64,000 nt of DNA from Sulfurimonas sp. SAG-AH-194-C21. Lineage in GTDB: Bacteria; Campylobacterota; Campylobacteria; Campylobacterales; Sulfurimonadaceae. Made by a program: the position numbers and the translations under genes. The stretch covers positions 1 through 64,000 of the forward strand of contig NZ_JAEMVC010000006.1 in assembly GCF_029215985.1 (NCBI RefSeq), in the 5' to 3' direction. Positions within the stretch are counted from its first letter, which is position 1. Each line of letters opens with the position of its first letter. Under the pieces are notes generated by a model. It saw only the letters and a program-made list of their open reading frames with translations, was not told the origin of the DNA and searched no databases. Positions 1-9,296 of the stretch are shown one piece after another.

Positions 1-2024
1 ACAAGTACTTTCTCTTTTTCTAAAGCTCTCTCATACTCTATGTCTATGGCATCTCTATTTTTTGTTCTAAGGTATACACTTCTAAGAGTAATGCCATCAT
101 AGTTATAGATGATACTATCACTTGAGACATTTGGTCGTTTTAGTGAGTCTATAACTATGATATTTTCATACTCTAAACCCTTTGACTTATGAACAGTCAA
201 AACTCGAACACCACTGATGTCTGAAGAAGCGGCTGCCGTGTCAAGACGTTCATATTCAAAAAGTAACGCTTCTACATCACTATACCTAACCACTGAGTTT
301 AAAAAACGCACTAAGTGAAAATCATCACTAAAAAGCTTGTACTTATCTATCGCATATTTAACTATATCTAAGAGTTTAGTTTTGTTAAAGTCTGCTCTAT
401 AAATCTTTATAGGAGTTTGCTCTATAAGTGCAAAAAAGTTATGTCTATATATCTCTTTATTAAAGTAAAGATACTTGAGATACTCCAAAATCGCTTTTAC
501 ACTTTTCTGGTTGATGAGTTTAGTTGTTGTCTCTGTCACTACTTCTATATGCTCATCTAAAAGAGCATTTTTTATAGCTTCGCCATCTCCATTTGTCGCA
601 CATAAAATAGCTATTGAGTTGCTATCTGCTCCAAGACTAAGAAACTCTTTTACTTGAGTTATAACCTCTTCTAAGGGCTCATCATTTTGGGTAACTGCTA
701 CATAACCCCCATCAGCACCACTGCGAACTAACTGGTCTGAGTAGTTATGTATCTTTTGCTTAAATGAGCGGTTAACAAACTCTATAACCTCTTTTTGTGA
801 ACGATAATTTGTCAGTAGCTTTTGTACCTCAGTCGCATTTTGCTCGACAACTGTACCAAAAAGAGCCGAGACACCACCACGAAACCTATAAATAGACTGT
901 TTAACATCACCAACAAAAAAGAAACTTCCATTTTCAAAGATACCTGATCCAGAAGTAATCTCCTCAATAAGTGGTTTTAGAATTTCATACTGTGTTATGC
1001 TTGTATCTTGAAACTCATCGAGTAGCATATGTTCTATCTTTGCATCGAGCCTAAAGTATAAAAACTCACTATCATCTAGCTTGTGTAAAATAGTATGAAC
1101 TAAAGAAGTAACATCTGAAAAGCTAAGTTCACTATCTTCCATGTAAAGGCCTTTTTTTGCCTTTTGGTAGATATCTACTAACTCACTTAAAGCGTAAAAA
1201 AAGTTCTGCTCTTTAGCTTTGTAGTAGCCTTTAACAGCTTCTTGAATAGTATGAAGATTTTGATTCATCTCAAGCGAAAAACATTTTTTAAAGACCCAGT
1301 ACTCAAGCGACTCTTTAACTATCCAAGACTTAGTCAGTAACTCTTCAAAACTCTCTGCGTTTACAGCTTTTATAAGTGAAGCCGATGCACCCTTGCAGTT
1401 ACTCACTATAGTTTGTAGGTTTGACAATGCAACTAAGGCATCTTTTTCAAACGTATCTGTACTTGTTTGCACAAAAGTTATGTTTGAGAGTTCCTCTTTT
1501 TTGAGATAAAAAGCATCTAAAAGTGTAAATATATCTGTCACTCTTTTTTTCGATTCTAAAGAGAGGTTTATAAGTTGACTGCGTTTACCCGCAACACTTA
1601 CCTCTTTTAAAAATCTCTCTAAAAGTTTTTGTTCATGTTGTGAAGCAAAGGTAGAAAAGTCTGGCATAAGTGAGGCATACAGAGAAAACTTTCTTAAAAT
1701 GTGCGTAAAAAAACTATCAATAGTCATAATCTTCGTATGAGCATTTAAAAACTCATTTAAAATTGTATCTCTTTGACTTAGTAAGTATTCAACAGAAAGC
1801 TCGGTCACTTTTGCTATCTCAAAGCGTTCATCGCGATTTTCCAACTCTTCTAAAGTCTCAACAACCCTCTCACTCATTTCATGAGCCGCTTTATTTGTAA
1901 AAGTTAGTGCTAGAATTTTTGTTGGATCCGAACCACGAAATAAAAGTGAGAGATAACGCACAACAAGCATAAAAGTCTTTCCACTTCCTGCACTCGCTTC
2001 ATAAGCTAAGTTAGTTATTAACAT
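1..2024 (-). CDS. UvrD/RecB-type helicase, AddA-like (partial, runs off window start)
   Basis: Not in the ORF track because it has no stop in the window. Manual reverse translation from ATG at 2024 gives MLITNLAYEASAGSGKTFMLVVRYLSLLFRGSDPTKILALTFTNKAAHEM (Walker A plus UvrD motif Ia), then LLDEFQDTS, FVGDVKQSIYRFRGG and VRVLTVHKSKGLEY. Confidence 0.88.
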   Translation of the reverse strand, partial: MLITNLAYEASAGSGKTFMLVVRYLSLLFRGSDPTKILALTFTNKAAHEMSERVVETLEELENRDERFEIAKVTELSVEYLLSQRDTILNEFLNAHTKIMTIDSFFTHILRKFSLYASLMPDFSTFASQHEQKLLERFLKEVSVAGKRSQLINLSLESKKRVTDIFTLLDAFYLKKEELSNITFVQTSTDTFEKDALVALSNLQTIVSNCKGASASLIKAVNAESFEELLTKSWIVKESLEYWVFKKCFSLEMNQNLHTIQEAVKGYYKAKEQNFFYALSELVDIYQKAKKGLYMEDSELSFSDVTSLVHTILHKLDDSEFLYFRLDAKIEHMLLDEFQDTSITQYEILKPLIEEITSGSGIFENGSFFFVGDVKQSIYRFRGGVSALFGTVVEQNATEVQKLLTNYRSQKEVIEFVNRSFKQKIHNYSDQLVRSGADGGYVAVTQNDEPLEEVITQVKEFLSLGADSNSIAILCATNGDGEAIKNALLDEHIEVVTETTTKLINQKSVKAILEYLKYLYFNKEIYRHNFFALIEQTPIKIYRADFNKTKLLDIVKYAIDKYKLFSDDFHLVRFLNSVVRYSDVEALLFEYERLDTAAASSDISGVRVLTVHKSKGLEYENIIVIDSLKRPNVSSDSIIYNYDGITLRSVYLRTKNRDAIDIEYERALEKEKVL

Positions 2025-2027
2025 TTA

Positions 2028-3503
2028 TTACTCAACAGTAAATTGTCCCATCATTCCGGCATCTTCATGCTCTAAAAAGTGGCAATGATACATATATGGC
2101 AATGTAGTATCTGTATAGTCTGTCATTTTGATCAAAATTCTTACCTTTTCATTTGGTGGAATTATAACTGTGTCTTTATAGCCTTTCTCATTTTCAGCCA
2201 CAGCACTTGCTAAGCCATTTCTATCTAAAACTCTAAAATGACTCGCATGAATATGAAAGTTATGTGTCGCATTCATAGTGTTTGTCACTTCCCATACTTC
2301 TGTCTGATTCACAGGTACTCTTTCATCGATTCTATCTATATCCATCTCTTTATTATTGATAGTTAATATTGGATTTCCTCCACCTGTGCCCTCTAAAGTA
2401 AAGAGTCGAGTTTTGGCAGATAAGCTTTCATCAACAACATCAAGTGTACCTGTTAAAGTTGATGGTAAGTTCTGCACAGCACTAGCAGTGTTTCCAACAT
2501 TTATAGAGAGTATCGTAGCGCTTCTTGCATCAATGGTCTCTGTCACATTTAATTTTATAGTTGAGTTACTATCCCCTGAGAGGTCAACAACTATCTCAGC
2601 ACGCTCTCCAGGACTTAGTCTTACTTTTGCTAATGAAATAGGACTCGATAAAAAAGAGTTGTCTCCTGCTATCTGAGAAAATCCTCTTCCATCACTAAAA
2701 CTAAAGTCATATACACCCGCATTACTTCCATTAAGAAGTCTCAGTCTTAAAAGACCAGTTTTTGCATCAAAAATAGGATTTACTTGACCATTTACAATGA
2801 AAATATCCCCACGATAACCTCGCATGATATCTCTATTAGTTGGATTATAACTGAGCTCTCCATTGTCATCAAAAATACGGTCTTGCACGACAAGAGGTAT
2901 ATCATCCACTCCATATGTTTTTGGTAGTGCTAAAGCTTGACTTTCACTATCTTCAAGAATTATCATACCGGCTAAACCTTTGTAAACATGCTCTGCTGTT
3001 TTACCCATTAAGTGAGGATGGTACCAGTTTGTACATGCTTTTTGATTCACAGTATAGGTCGCTTTTAAACTAGAACCTGCGACAATTTTTTGATGAGGAC
3101 CACCATCCATACTAGCTGGAAGATGCATACCATGTCCATGTATAGTTGTGTCTTCTTTTAAATTATTTTGGTAAGTAATATCGACCTTATCTCCATCTTT
3201 AAGAAGAAGTGTTGGACCTAAGAGACTTCCATTTATCCCATATGTTTGAGTCTTTACTTCATTATAAAATGAGTGTGAGCTCTCTTGGATAGTCAAATTA
3301 TAACTCTTTACTCCCGTTATAGCATCTGCTGTAGGGTCTAATAATGTAGGAATGTTAAGAGGATCTCCTGTTTTTAAAGTCAGTGTAGCTGGAGTTGTGG
3401 GAGTTGGAGCGGGTGTACTACTTCCACTATCACTACTACCACAACCCGTCATTAAGAACAGTGCAGTAACTGCACTTAATTCTATAAAATTTCTTCTTTG
3501 CAT
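2028..3503 (-). CDS. Multicopper oxidase (CueO/CotA-like), exported
   Basis: Copper motifs TIHGHGMHLP, NWYHPHLMGKTAEHVYKGLAGMI, HNFHIHASHFRVLD and MYHCHFLEHEDAGMMGQF. N-terminal RR plus lipobox-like LFLMTGCGSS. Confidence 0.9.
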   Translation of the reverse strand: MQRRNFIELSAVTALFLMTGCGSSDSGSSTPAPTPTTPATLTLKTGDPLNIPTLLDPTADAITGVKSYNLTIQESSHSFYNEVKTQTYGINGSLLGPTLLLKDGDKVDITYQNNLKEDTTIHGHGMHLPASMDGGPHQKIVAGSSLKATYTVNQKACTNWYHPHLMGKTAEHVYKGLAGMIILEDSESQALALPKTYGVDDIPLVVQDRIFDDNGELSYNPTNRDIMRGYRGDIFIVNGQVNPIFDAKTGLLRLRLLNGSNAGVYDFSFSDGRGFSQIAGDNSFLSSPISLAKVRLSPGERAEIVVDLSGDSNSTIKLNVTETIDARSATILSINVGNTASAVQNLPSTLTGTLDVVDESLSAKTRLFTLEGTGGGNPILTINNKEMDIDRIDERVPVNQTEVWEVTNTMNATHNFHIHASHFRVLDRNGLASAVAENEKGYKDTVIIPPNEKVRILIKMTDYTDTTLPYMYHCHFLEHEDAGMMGQFTVE

Positions 3504-3567
3504 TTTACTATCCTTAAATATAATTTAACTAAATTGTATCATAATAGTATAAGTGAAATATTAGTGA

Positions 3568-5913
3568 TTAATCTCGTCCGCACATTACAGCATATTCACA
3601 GTATTTACACTGAGCCAAATCTTCGCAGAGGATAAAGTCTATAGACTCAACTTGAAGCAGATCTTTTATGTGAGACTGTAGTATCTCTAGCTTTTCATTT
3701 AAAAAGGCTTCAGGTACTATTTCCACTTCTTTTAAGTCATAAAAAGCACAGCTTGTCACATCACCTAGTGCTTGCGTTAAAAGATAGTAGAACTCTAACT
3801 GAAAGTCTGTTGCCTCTGTAAAGTTGTTTTTATTATAAAGTTTATACGAGCCTGTTTTATAATCAAGCACTTCTATCTCATTATCGCGTTTATCTACTCT
3901 ATCTATCTGACCCATAAGCGTCATACCTGCATACTCAACACTAAAACTCTCTTCACAAGAGTAAACCTCAAAACCATCTGTAAATCTTTGTATCTCTTTT
4001 GCATAAAATTTTTGCAGTCGTTTTTTTTGTAAACTAATGAGATACTTATCAAGTTCACTTTTTCCACACTGTATATCTAACTCTTTTTCTAAGTCTTTTT
4101 GTAACTCTCTAGCATCTTCATAAGAGTTTTTCTTTGAGTAGACTTCCTTGAGTGCTAAATGCACTACATTTCCAATCTCATACTCTTGGGGTACATCTTG
4201 AGGTATATCATGCCCATACAATTTTTGGATATATTTATGATAATACCTGCGTTTACAAGTGAGATAAGTTTTTAGTCTAGTAGCTGAAAGTTTTACATCT
4301 TTAAAACTATAATCCAGCGCGATACTTACAGGTTCAACTACACTCTTTTTTTCGCGTTTAAAAAGAATATTTGCATAGTCTAACTCTTCATGTATTTTCT
4401 CATCTTTTATACTAAGCTGTTTTAAAAACCTCGAAGCAGAACTTTCGCTTGAGTTCACAAAACATAAAGCCACTTCTTTAGAAGAGTTAATTAGCATCTC
4501 ATAATAGTGCTTTTGCAAGTTCTCTCTATCACTCATAGTTGGAAGGTTTGCATTTTCTCGCACTGCTGTATTTAAAAACATATCTTTATCACTGCGTTTA
4601 GGTACATTTTTATCATCAAAGTCCATAATGATGACAGCATCAAACGCCACACTTCTAGTCTCAAGTACACCCATGACAGTAACCTTACCACCACGAACAT
4701 CATCTAAAGTTCGTCCAGCTAGTCTTTGCATAAACAGACTCAGTAGAGACTTGATGTTCATCTCTTGCATAAAAGATATTATTTTCTCAAAACTATACAA
4801 CTCTTCATTAAAAATCTTCAACTCTTTTTTATCATGAATAAACTCACAAATTTCAGATAAAAAAGCTATAAAGTCTATCTCTTTTAGGCTACTCTTGTAA
4901 ATACTTCTGAGCTTTTCATAAAGTTCATCTCCAACTCTATTCAACCTCGCATAATTTTCTTGTGAATCAAGATCTAGCCTTTTTATACTTGCATTTAGTT
5001 TGATATAAATATCACTAGCAACAAAAGGCTCACCCATCGCAAAGTTAAAGTTACACTTCTCATCAAATATCTTCAACATTGAAGTTCTACTCTCATCAGG
5101 AAGTATTACTGCAATATTTTCTGCTTTATAACCTTTTTGCACAAATTCATATATCTTCTTTTTAACAAATGAAACTTGCAAAAGAGCTTCGCTAAAACTC
5201 TCACACTCTACATTTTCATTTTTAATTACTTTGTTTTTTTCGAGTACTTTTTTATCATTTAAAGATATAAGATATTCATATCCAGCTTCTAACTCTATAC
5301 CTAAGTCTAAAAATCGTGTCTGCATTTTTGTGTTAAAAGCACTTGTTGTAAACTCTATTTGTAATTCTGCAAAGTTAGTATAAGTCTCTAATAACTCAAA
5401 CTCAAAGTTTGTCAGATGTCCTGCGATCTTTACTCTAGTATCTTGATGATTTTTTGCATAGGCTTCATTAAACTCATAAAGTTTTGGTAAAAAAATTCTA
5501 TCAAGATATTTTCTCTCATTACAAAGTTTTTCATAGCGTTTATAAAGTTCTATAAGGATAGTTATATGCTCTTCATACTCAGCATATAAATCAGCAGAGG
5601 CCAACTCATTTATATCATATAACTCAGCAGATATTTCCTCAAAAAACTTAAATATATAAGAACTGTTTTTGGTAAAAGTAAAGAAGTTTCTCTCGATTTG
5701 TAGGTTAGAGAATTCAGAAAAATCTGAAGCTTCTAAAAGTAGTAACACACGACTATCTTCATCTATAAACTGATAGCCATTCACAATACATAACTGTGAA
5801 ATAAAATCGCTCATAGTTATGTAGTTTGGGAGGAAAAGGGATTCTTCGCGAAGTTGCAATTGCTGGTCTCTGATTGCGCGAGCAGAGGGTAGTACTAAAG
5901 TTCTCTCATCCAC
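3568..5913 (-). CDS. PD-(D/E)XK nuclease/inactive helicase subunit, AddB-like
   Basis: C-terminal RecB-type nuclease core (GQIDRVDKRDNEIEVLDYKTGS) with cysteines CKRRYYHKY and CKYCEYAVMC, typical of Fe-S AddB/Cas4 nucleases. Confidence 0.8.
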   Translation of the reverse strand: MDERTLVLPSARAIRDQQLQLREESLFLPNYITMSDFISQLCIVNGYQFIDEDSRVLLLLEASDFSEFSNLQIERNFFTFTKNSSYIFKFFEEISAELYDINELASADLYAEYEEHITILIELYKRYEKLCNERKYLDRIFLPKLYEFNEAYAKNHQDTRVKIAGHLTNFEFELLETYTNFAELQIEFTTSAFNTKMQTRFLDLGIELEAGYEYLISLNDKKVLEKNKVIKNENVECESFSEALLQVSFVKKKIYEFVQKGYKAENIAVILPDESRTSMLKIFDEKCNFNFAMGEPFVASDIYIKLNASIKRLDLDSQENYARLNRVGDELYEKLRSIYKSSLKEIDFIAFLSEICEFIHDKKELKIFNEELYSFEKIISFMQEMNIKSLLSLFMQRLAGRTLDDVRGGKVTVMGVLETRSVAFDAVIIMDFDDKNVPKRSDKDMFLNTAVRENANLPTMSDRENLQKHYYEMLINSSKEVALCFVNSSESSASRFLKQLSIKDEKIHEELDYANILFKREKKSVVEPVSIALDYSFKDVKLSATRLKTYLTCKRRYYHKYIQKLYGHDIPQDVPQEYEIGNVVHLALKEVYSKKNSYEDARELQKDLEKELDIQCGKSELDKYLISLQKKRLQKFYAKEIQRFTDGFEVYSCEESFSVEYAGMTLMGQIDRVDKRDNEIEVLDYKTGSYKLYNKNNFTEATDFQLEFYYLLTQALGDVTSCAFYDLKEVEIVPEAFLNEKLEILQSHIKDLLQVESIDFILCEDLAQCKYCEYAVMCGRD

Positions 5914-5924
5914 AATATTATGCC

Positions 5925-6428
5925 TTAGAACTCATACGATCTTGGGTTTCGAGTGTCTGTTTTAATATTTAAAAAACGTTCTATATCATCTATACTCACT
6001 TTAGCAATTATATTCCACACACCTTGTTTTGGAAACTTCTCCATAGTAAAGCTATAAACACCATTATCTACACTAGGATTTTCTAATGTCTTATCAAACT
6101 TATCGGTCTCTGGTCTACTTATGGCGATTTTTATCGTAGCATTATTCAAAACTGTACCATCTTTAGTAGTCACTCTGTATGCGATAACTGGAGAATCACC
6201 TGATATTTTTCCTGTAATATATTCGATTTTATAAAGTATATCAAACGCCATTCTTTTTTTGATAAAGTCGTTAGCGTTTAAGTCTGCATCTTGATACTTT
6301 GTCATATAAGCATCACTCTCTTGAATTGCAGAACTCTCTGTAATAAAAATAGTCGCGATACAAAAGCTAAATACTAATGTAATAGCAGCGCCGATGGCAT
6401 AAGGCCAAGCTCTTCCTTTACTCATCAT
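5925..6428 (-). CDS. FixH-family/CcoH-like membrane protein
   Basis: Single N-terminal TM followed by a FixH-like periplasmic domain (YRVTTKDGTVLNNATIKIAISRPETDKFD...GVWNIIAKV). Located 3' of the cco genes. Confidence 0.65.
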   Translation of the reverse strand: MMSKGRAWPYAIGAAITLVFSFCIATIFITESSAIQESDAYMTKYQDADLNANDFIKKRMAFDILYKIEYITGKISGDSPVIAYRVTTKDGTVLNNATIKIAISRPETDKFDKTLENPSVDNGVYSFTMEKFPKQGVWNIIAKVSIDDIERFLNIKTDTRNPRSYEF

Positions 6429-7131
6429 CTGCTCCTTTTTTCTTGAACTTGTTTCTTAAGTATAAAAATAGAGCATACAATAAAAAACCATAAAAAAGTG
6501 TTTTTATAATCATCAAAGGGTATTGTGAAGATTCACTTACACCATTATCTAAAGTCAAGTCATGTGCCGAAGCCACCTGCATAGATATGTCTAAGTAGCC
6601 ATTATACATGGCTGCTGAATACTTACCAGTTTGATCACCCTTAACCTTGTTACCAAGGAGAGGTAATATCGATCCGCCTGAGTTACTCATAAGCTCTTTT
6701 ATATCATCAAAACTTCTAGCAAAGAGAACAGAGATAAAAAAAGCTTGAACCGGTGATGCTACAGGACTTAGCACTTGGTTTTTATTAAAATATTTATATA
6801 AAGAGACATCACTTGTCCAGATATTTACATTTTTATCAAGTTCTGAGAACATTAAAACTATTGTAGGTTTTGAGAACTCTGAAAGCAGTTCTTTTTCATA
6901 AACTTCTATCGTTTGATTTTGCGGTACTTCTTTAAGCATTACTAGCTTTAAAGCAACTCCTGTTTTATCAAAAAGTTCTGAACCTAAGGTCTCAATATTT
7001 TGTGCGAACTTATCATTATGTATTATTTCATCTTTATATAAATACTCTGCTCCAACTTCTGTTTGAAAAAAAATGGTGATTATAAGGGCAAGAAGCCCTT
7101 TAATAAATTTGTGCAACTTAAACCTAACCAA
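6418..7131 (-). CDS. TPM-like membrane-anchored protein of the cco cluster (TTG start)
   Basis: Signal peptide, TPM-like region (IIHNDKFAQNIETLGSELFDKTGVALKLVML) and C-terminal TM. Overlaps fixH-like start. Confidence 0.5.
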   Translation of the reverse strand: MVRFKLHKFIKGLLALIITIFFQTEVGAEYLYKDEIIHNDKFAQNIETLGSELFDKTGVALKLVMLKEVPQNQTIEVYEKELLSEFSKPTIVLMFSELDKNVNIWTSDVSLYKYFNKNQVLSPVASPVQAFFISVLFARSFDDIKELMSNSGGSILPLLGNKVKGDQTGKYSAAMYNGYLDISMQVASAHDLTLDNGVSESSQYPLMIIKTLFYGFLLYALFLYLRNKFKKKGADDE

Positions 7132-7213
7132 TATAAAGGTGGTTTGGTGTAAGTACAGCGTAAAGAGTAAAAGCAGCCATAAGAACTAACCCTAATGCAA
7201 TAAGCTTATCCAT
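7124..7213 (-). CDS. Small (29 aa) single-TM protein between the DUF4006-like gene and the TPM-like gene
   Basis: Not in the ORF track. Reverse translation MDKLIALGLVLMAAFTLYAVLTPNHLYIG*, GGAG ribosome-binding site upstream; its stop overlaps the TTG start of the downstream gene (TTGGTTAG). Confidence 0.6.
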   Translation of the reverse strand: MDKLIALGLVLMAAFTLYAVLTPNHLYIG

Positions 7214-7214
7214 C

Positions 7215-7430
7215 CTAAACTCCTTTTACATCTATAATATGTTTTGAACTATTTGTATCAAACATCTTAATAGATTTTTCATCTTTTATATCATAATAAT
7301 CAGTTGCATGATTATTTTGAGCACCTATAGCAAAGTACATAAGAACGCCGAGTGCTATTAAAAGCACTACAACTGCGACACCAAACCCTAAAAGTCCGTC
7401 AAATGCAAAAACATTTCTAGAATCATTCAT
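7215..7430 (-). CDS. DUF4006-like small membrane protein of the cbb3 cluster
   Basis: 71 aa, one TM (GLLGFGVAVVVLLIALGVLMYFAIGAQNN), directly after ccoP as in other Campylobacterota. Confidence 0.6.
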   Translation of the reverse strand: MNDSRNVFAFDGLLGFGVAVVVLLIALGVLMYFAIGAQNNHATDYYDIKDEKSIKMFDTNSSKHIIDVKGV

Positions 7431-7431
7431 C

Positions 7432-8364
7432 TTATTCTCCTTTACTTAAACTAATAATATAAGCACTCACTGCCTCTTTTTGTTTAGCATTGAGTCTATC
7501 AAACGCAGGCATAGCTCCAATAGAACCTTTTTTACCATGGTTCAATACATTTACTAAGAGTGTCGTATCGTATGATGCAATATTTGGAGCAAGATCACTA
7601 ATACCTTTTCCATCTGTACCATGACAAGAAGCACATGCACCAGCGAATACATCTGCACCTTCACCACTCATACCATTTGCAACATAAACTGAAACAGCAT
7701 CAATTTCTGAATCTGTAATTGGAGCATAGTCTTTATTTGCATTCATTAAACCATCACGACCAGGCATTGAAGAACCTTCATTCATCAATGAGTTTGTAGA
7801 ACCATTAACAATAACATCTTTTACCGTAACCGATTCTAGTCTAACAGTTAAGTCAGCAGCTTTTCCATCAATACCATCAGCCGCAAGTCCATGACAAACT
7901 TTACACTCAGCCAAAAATACAGACTCACCCATCTCTACAAGTCTATCACCTGTAATAGATGCATACTCTTTTTCAAATTTTGCATTGTGTACAGCAACAT
8001 CTTCATTATACTCACCGATTTGTGAATATGAATTTACTGGATAACCAGCTACAAAATACCATATTCCCCAAACCATAGTTGCTAAATATATAATTGCCCA
8101 ACCTGTTGGTATGGGGTTATAGTACTCACCAATACCATCCCAATTCTCATCAGCTAAATCGCCATCTGCAGTATCTACTTGCATCTGACGAACATATTTT
8201 ATTACAACAAAAACTGTAATTATTACAAGTGCTACTGCACCTGCAACTGCAAGCATATTAACGATATCACCATTAAATCCACCCTTAGATCCAATAACTG
8301 ATACATATGTAAAAGCGAGCATTGCAACGGTAACAATAATACCCCAAAGATAAATCTTATTCAT
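7432..8364 (-). CDS. ccoP: cbb3-type cytochrome c oxidase subunit III (diheme)
   Basis: Two CXXCH motifs (CKVCHG, CASCHG); N-terminal TMs; order ccoN-O-Q-P. Confidence 0.95.
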   Translation of the reverse strand: MNKIYLWGIIVTVAMLAFTYVSVIGSKGGFNGDIVNMLAVAGAVALVIITVFVVIKYVRQMQVDTADGDLADENWDGIGEYYNPIPTGWAIIYLATMVWGIWYFVAGYPVNSYSQIGEYNEDVAVHNAKFEKEYASITGDRLVEMGESVFLAECKVCHGLAADGIDGKAADLTVRLESVTVKDVIVNGSTNSLMNEGSSMPGRDGLMNANKDYAPITDSEIDAVSVYVANGMSGEGADVFAGACASCHGTDGKGISDLAPNIASYDTTLLVNVLNHGKKGSIGAMPAFDRLNAKQKEAVSAYIISLSKGE

Positions 8365-8373
8365 ATATCTCTC

Positions 8374-8577
8374 CTATTTTTTTTTCTTGCTAGATGTAGC
8401 ATTTACCGGAGTATCTGCTATATCATCTTTTAATGCCATATTGCTATAGTTTTCATAATCGACACCATCAGCATCTTTTCTTCTGCTATATAAATGATAT
8501 ATATAAGCATAAAGTCCAATAGCTAGACCAGCTGTCATTATAAAGTAGCCATAAGCTTGTAACTGAGCAATATCCAT
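8374..8577 (-). CDS. ccoQ: cbb3-type oxidase subunit CcoQ
   Basis: 67 aa with one TM and YHLYSRRKDADGVDYENYS, between ccoO and ccoP. Confidence 0.85.
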   Translation of the reverse strand: MDIAQLQAYGYFIMTAGLAIGLYAYIYHLYSRRKDADGVDYENYSNMALKDDIADTPVNATSSKKKK

Positions 8578-8588
8578 GTTTTAACCTT

Positions 8589-9281
8589 TTACTTAAGACT
8601 ATTCATATATGCAATAATTGCAACAATCTCTGGAATCTTACCACTTGCTACAGCATCTTTGATATCTTGATCTTTCATATCAGCAACTATCACTTTTGCC
8701 TCTTCTAAAGCCAAGGCATTTGCCTCTGCAATAGAGTCTCCCATCTTAATAATTTTACTACTTCCATCTTTCATAGGAATAGGCGTATTATAAGGTGTTG
8801 AGAAGAACTGTGCTATTGTTAACTGCTCAGCGTATGCTGTTGCAACATCTGTTTCGTTCTCATATAACCAAGTGTATTTCGGCATGATTGAACCAGGAAC
8901 AACGGCAGCTGGGTCTTTCATATGATTTTCATGCCAGTCAGTTGTACGGTAGTTACCTACACGCATCAAGTCTGGACCAGTACGTTTTGAACCCCAAAGA
9001 AATGGTCTGTCATATGCATACTCACCACTTAATGAGTAGTGACCATAACGGTCAGTCTCTGATTTAAATGGACGAATAAGTTGTGAATGACAGGCATTAC
9101 AAGAATTTTTAATATAGACATGACGTCCTGCTAACTCTAAAGTTGAGTAGGGAGCAGTCCCTACTAATGGTCGTGATGCTTGAGCAAAGTTTGGAACGAT
9201 TTCTACTAAACCAGCAAATGCAATCACAACAAAGACACTCAATGCAAAAAAGAACGGATGTTTTTCTAACCAATGAAACAT
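8589..9281 (-). CDS. ccoO: cbb3-type cytochrome c oxidase subunit II (monoheme)
   Basis: CNACHSQLIRPF heme motif and GPDLMRVGNYRTTDWHENHMKDP. Confidence 0.96.
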   Translation of the reverse strand: MFHWLEKHPFFFALSVFVVIAFAGLVEIVPNFAQASRPLVGTAPYSTLELAGRHVYIKNSCNACHSQLIRPFKSETDRYGHYSLSGEYAYDRPFLWGSKRTGPDLMRVGNYRTTDWHENHMKDPAAVVPGSIMPKYTWLYENETDVATAYAEQLTIAQFFSTPYNTPIPMKDGSSKIIKMGDSIAEANALALEEAKVIVADMKDQDIKDAVASGKIPEIVAIIAYMNSLK

Positions 9282-9296
9282 AATATAATCCTTTTA

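Noticed and set aside
475-657. 60-aa plus-strand ORF
   Set aside because: Antisense to the clearly coding AddA-like helicase.
2356-2676. 106-aa plus-strand ORF
   Set aside because: Antisense to the multicopper oxidase; no domain signal.
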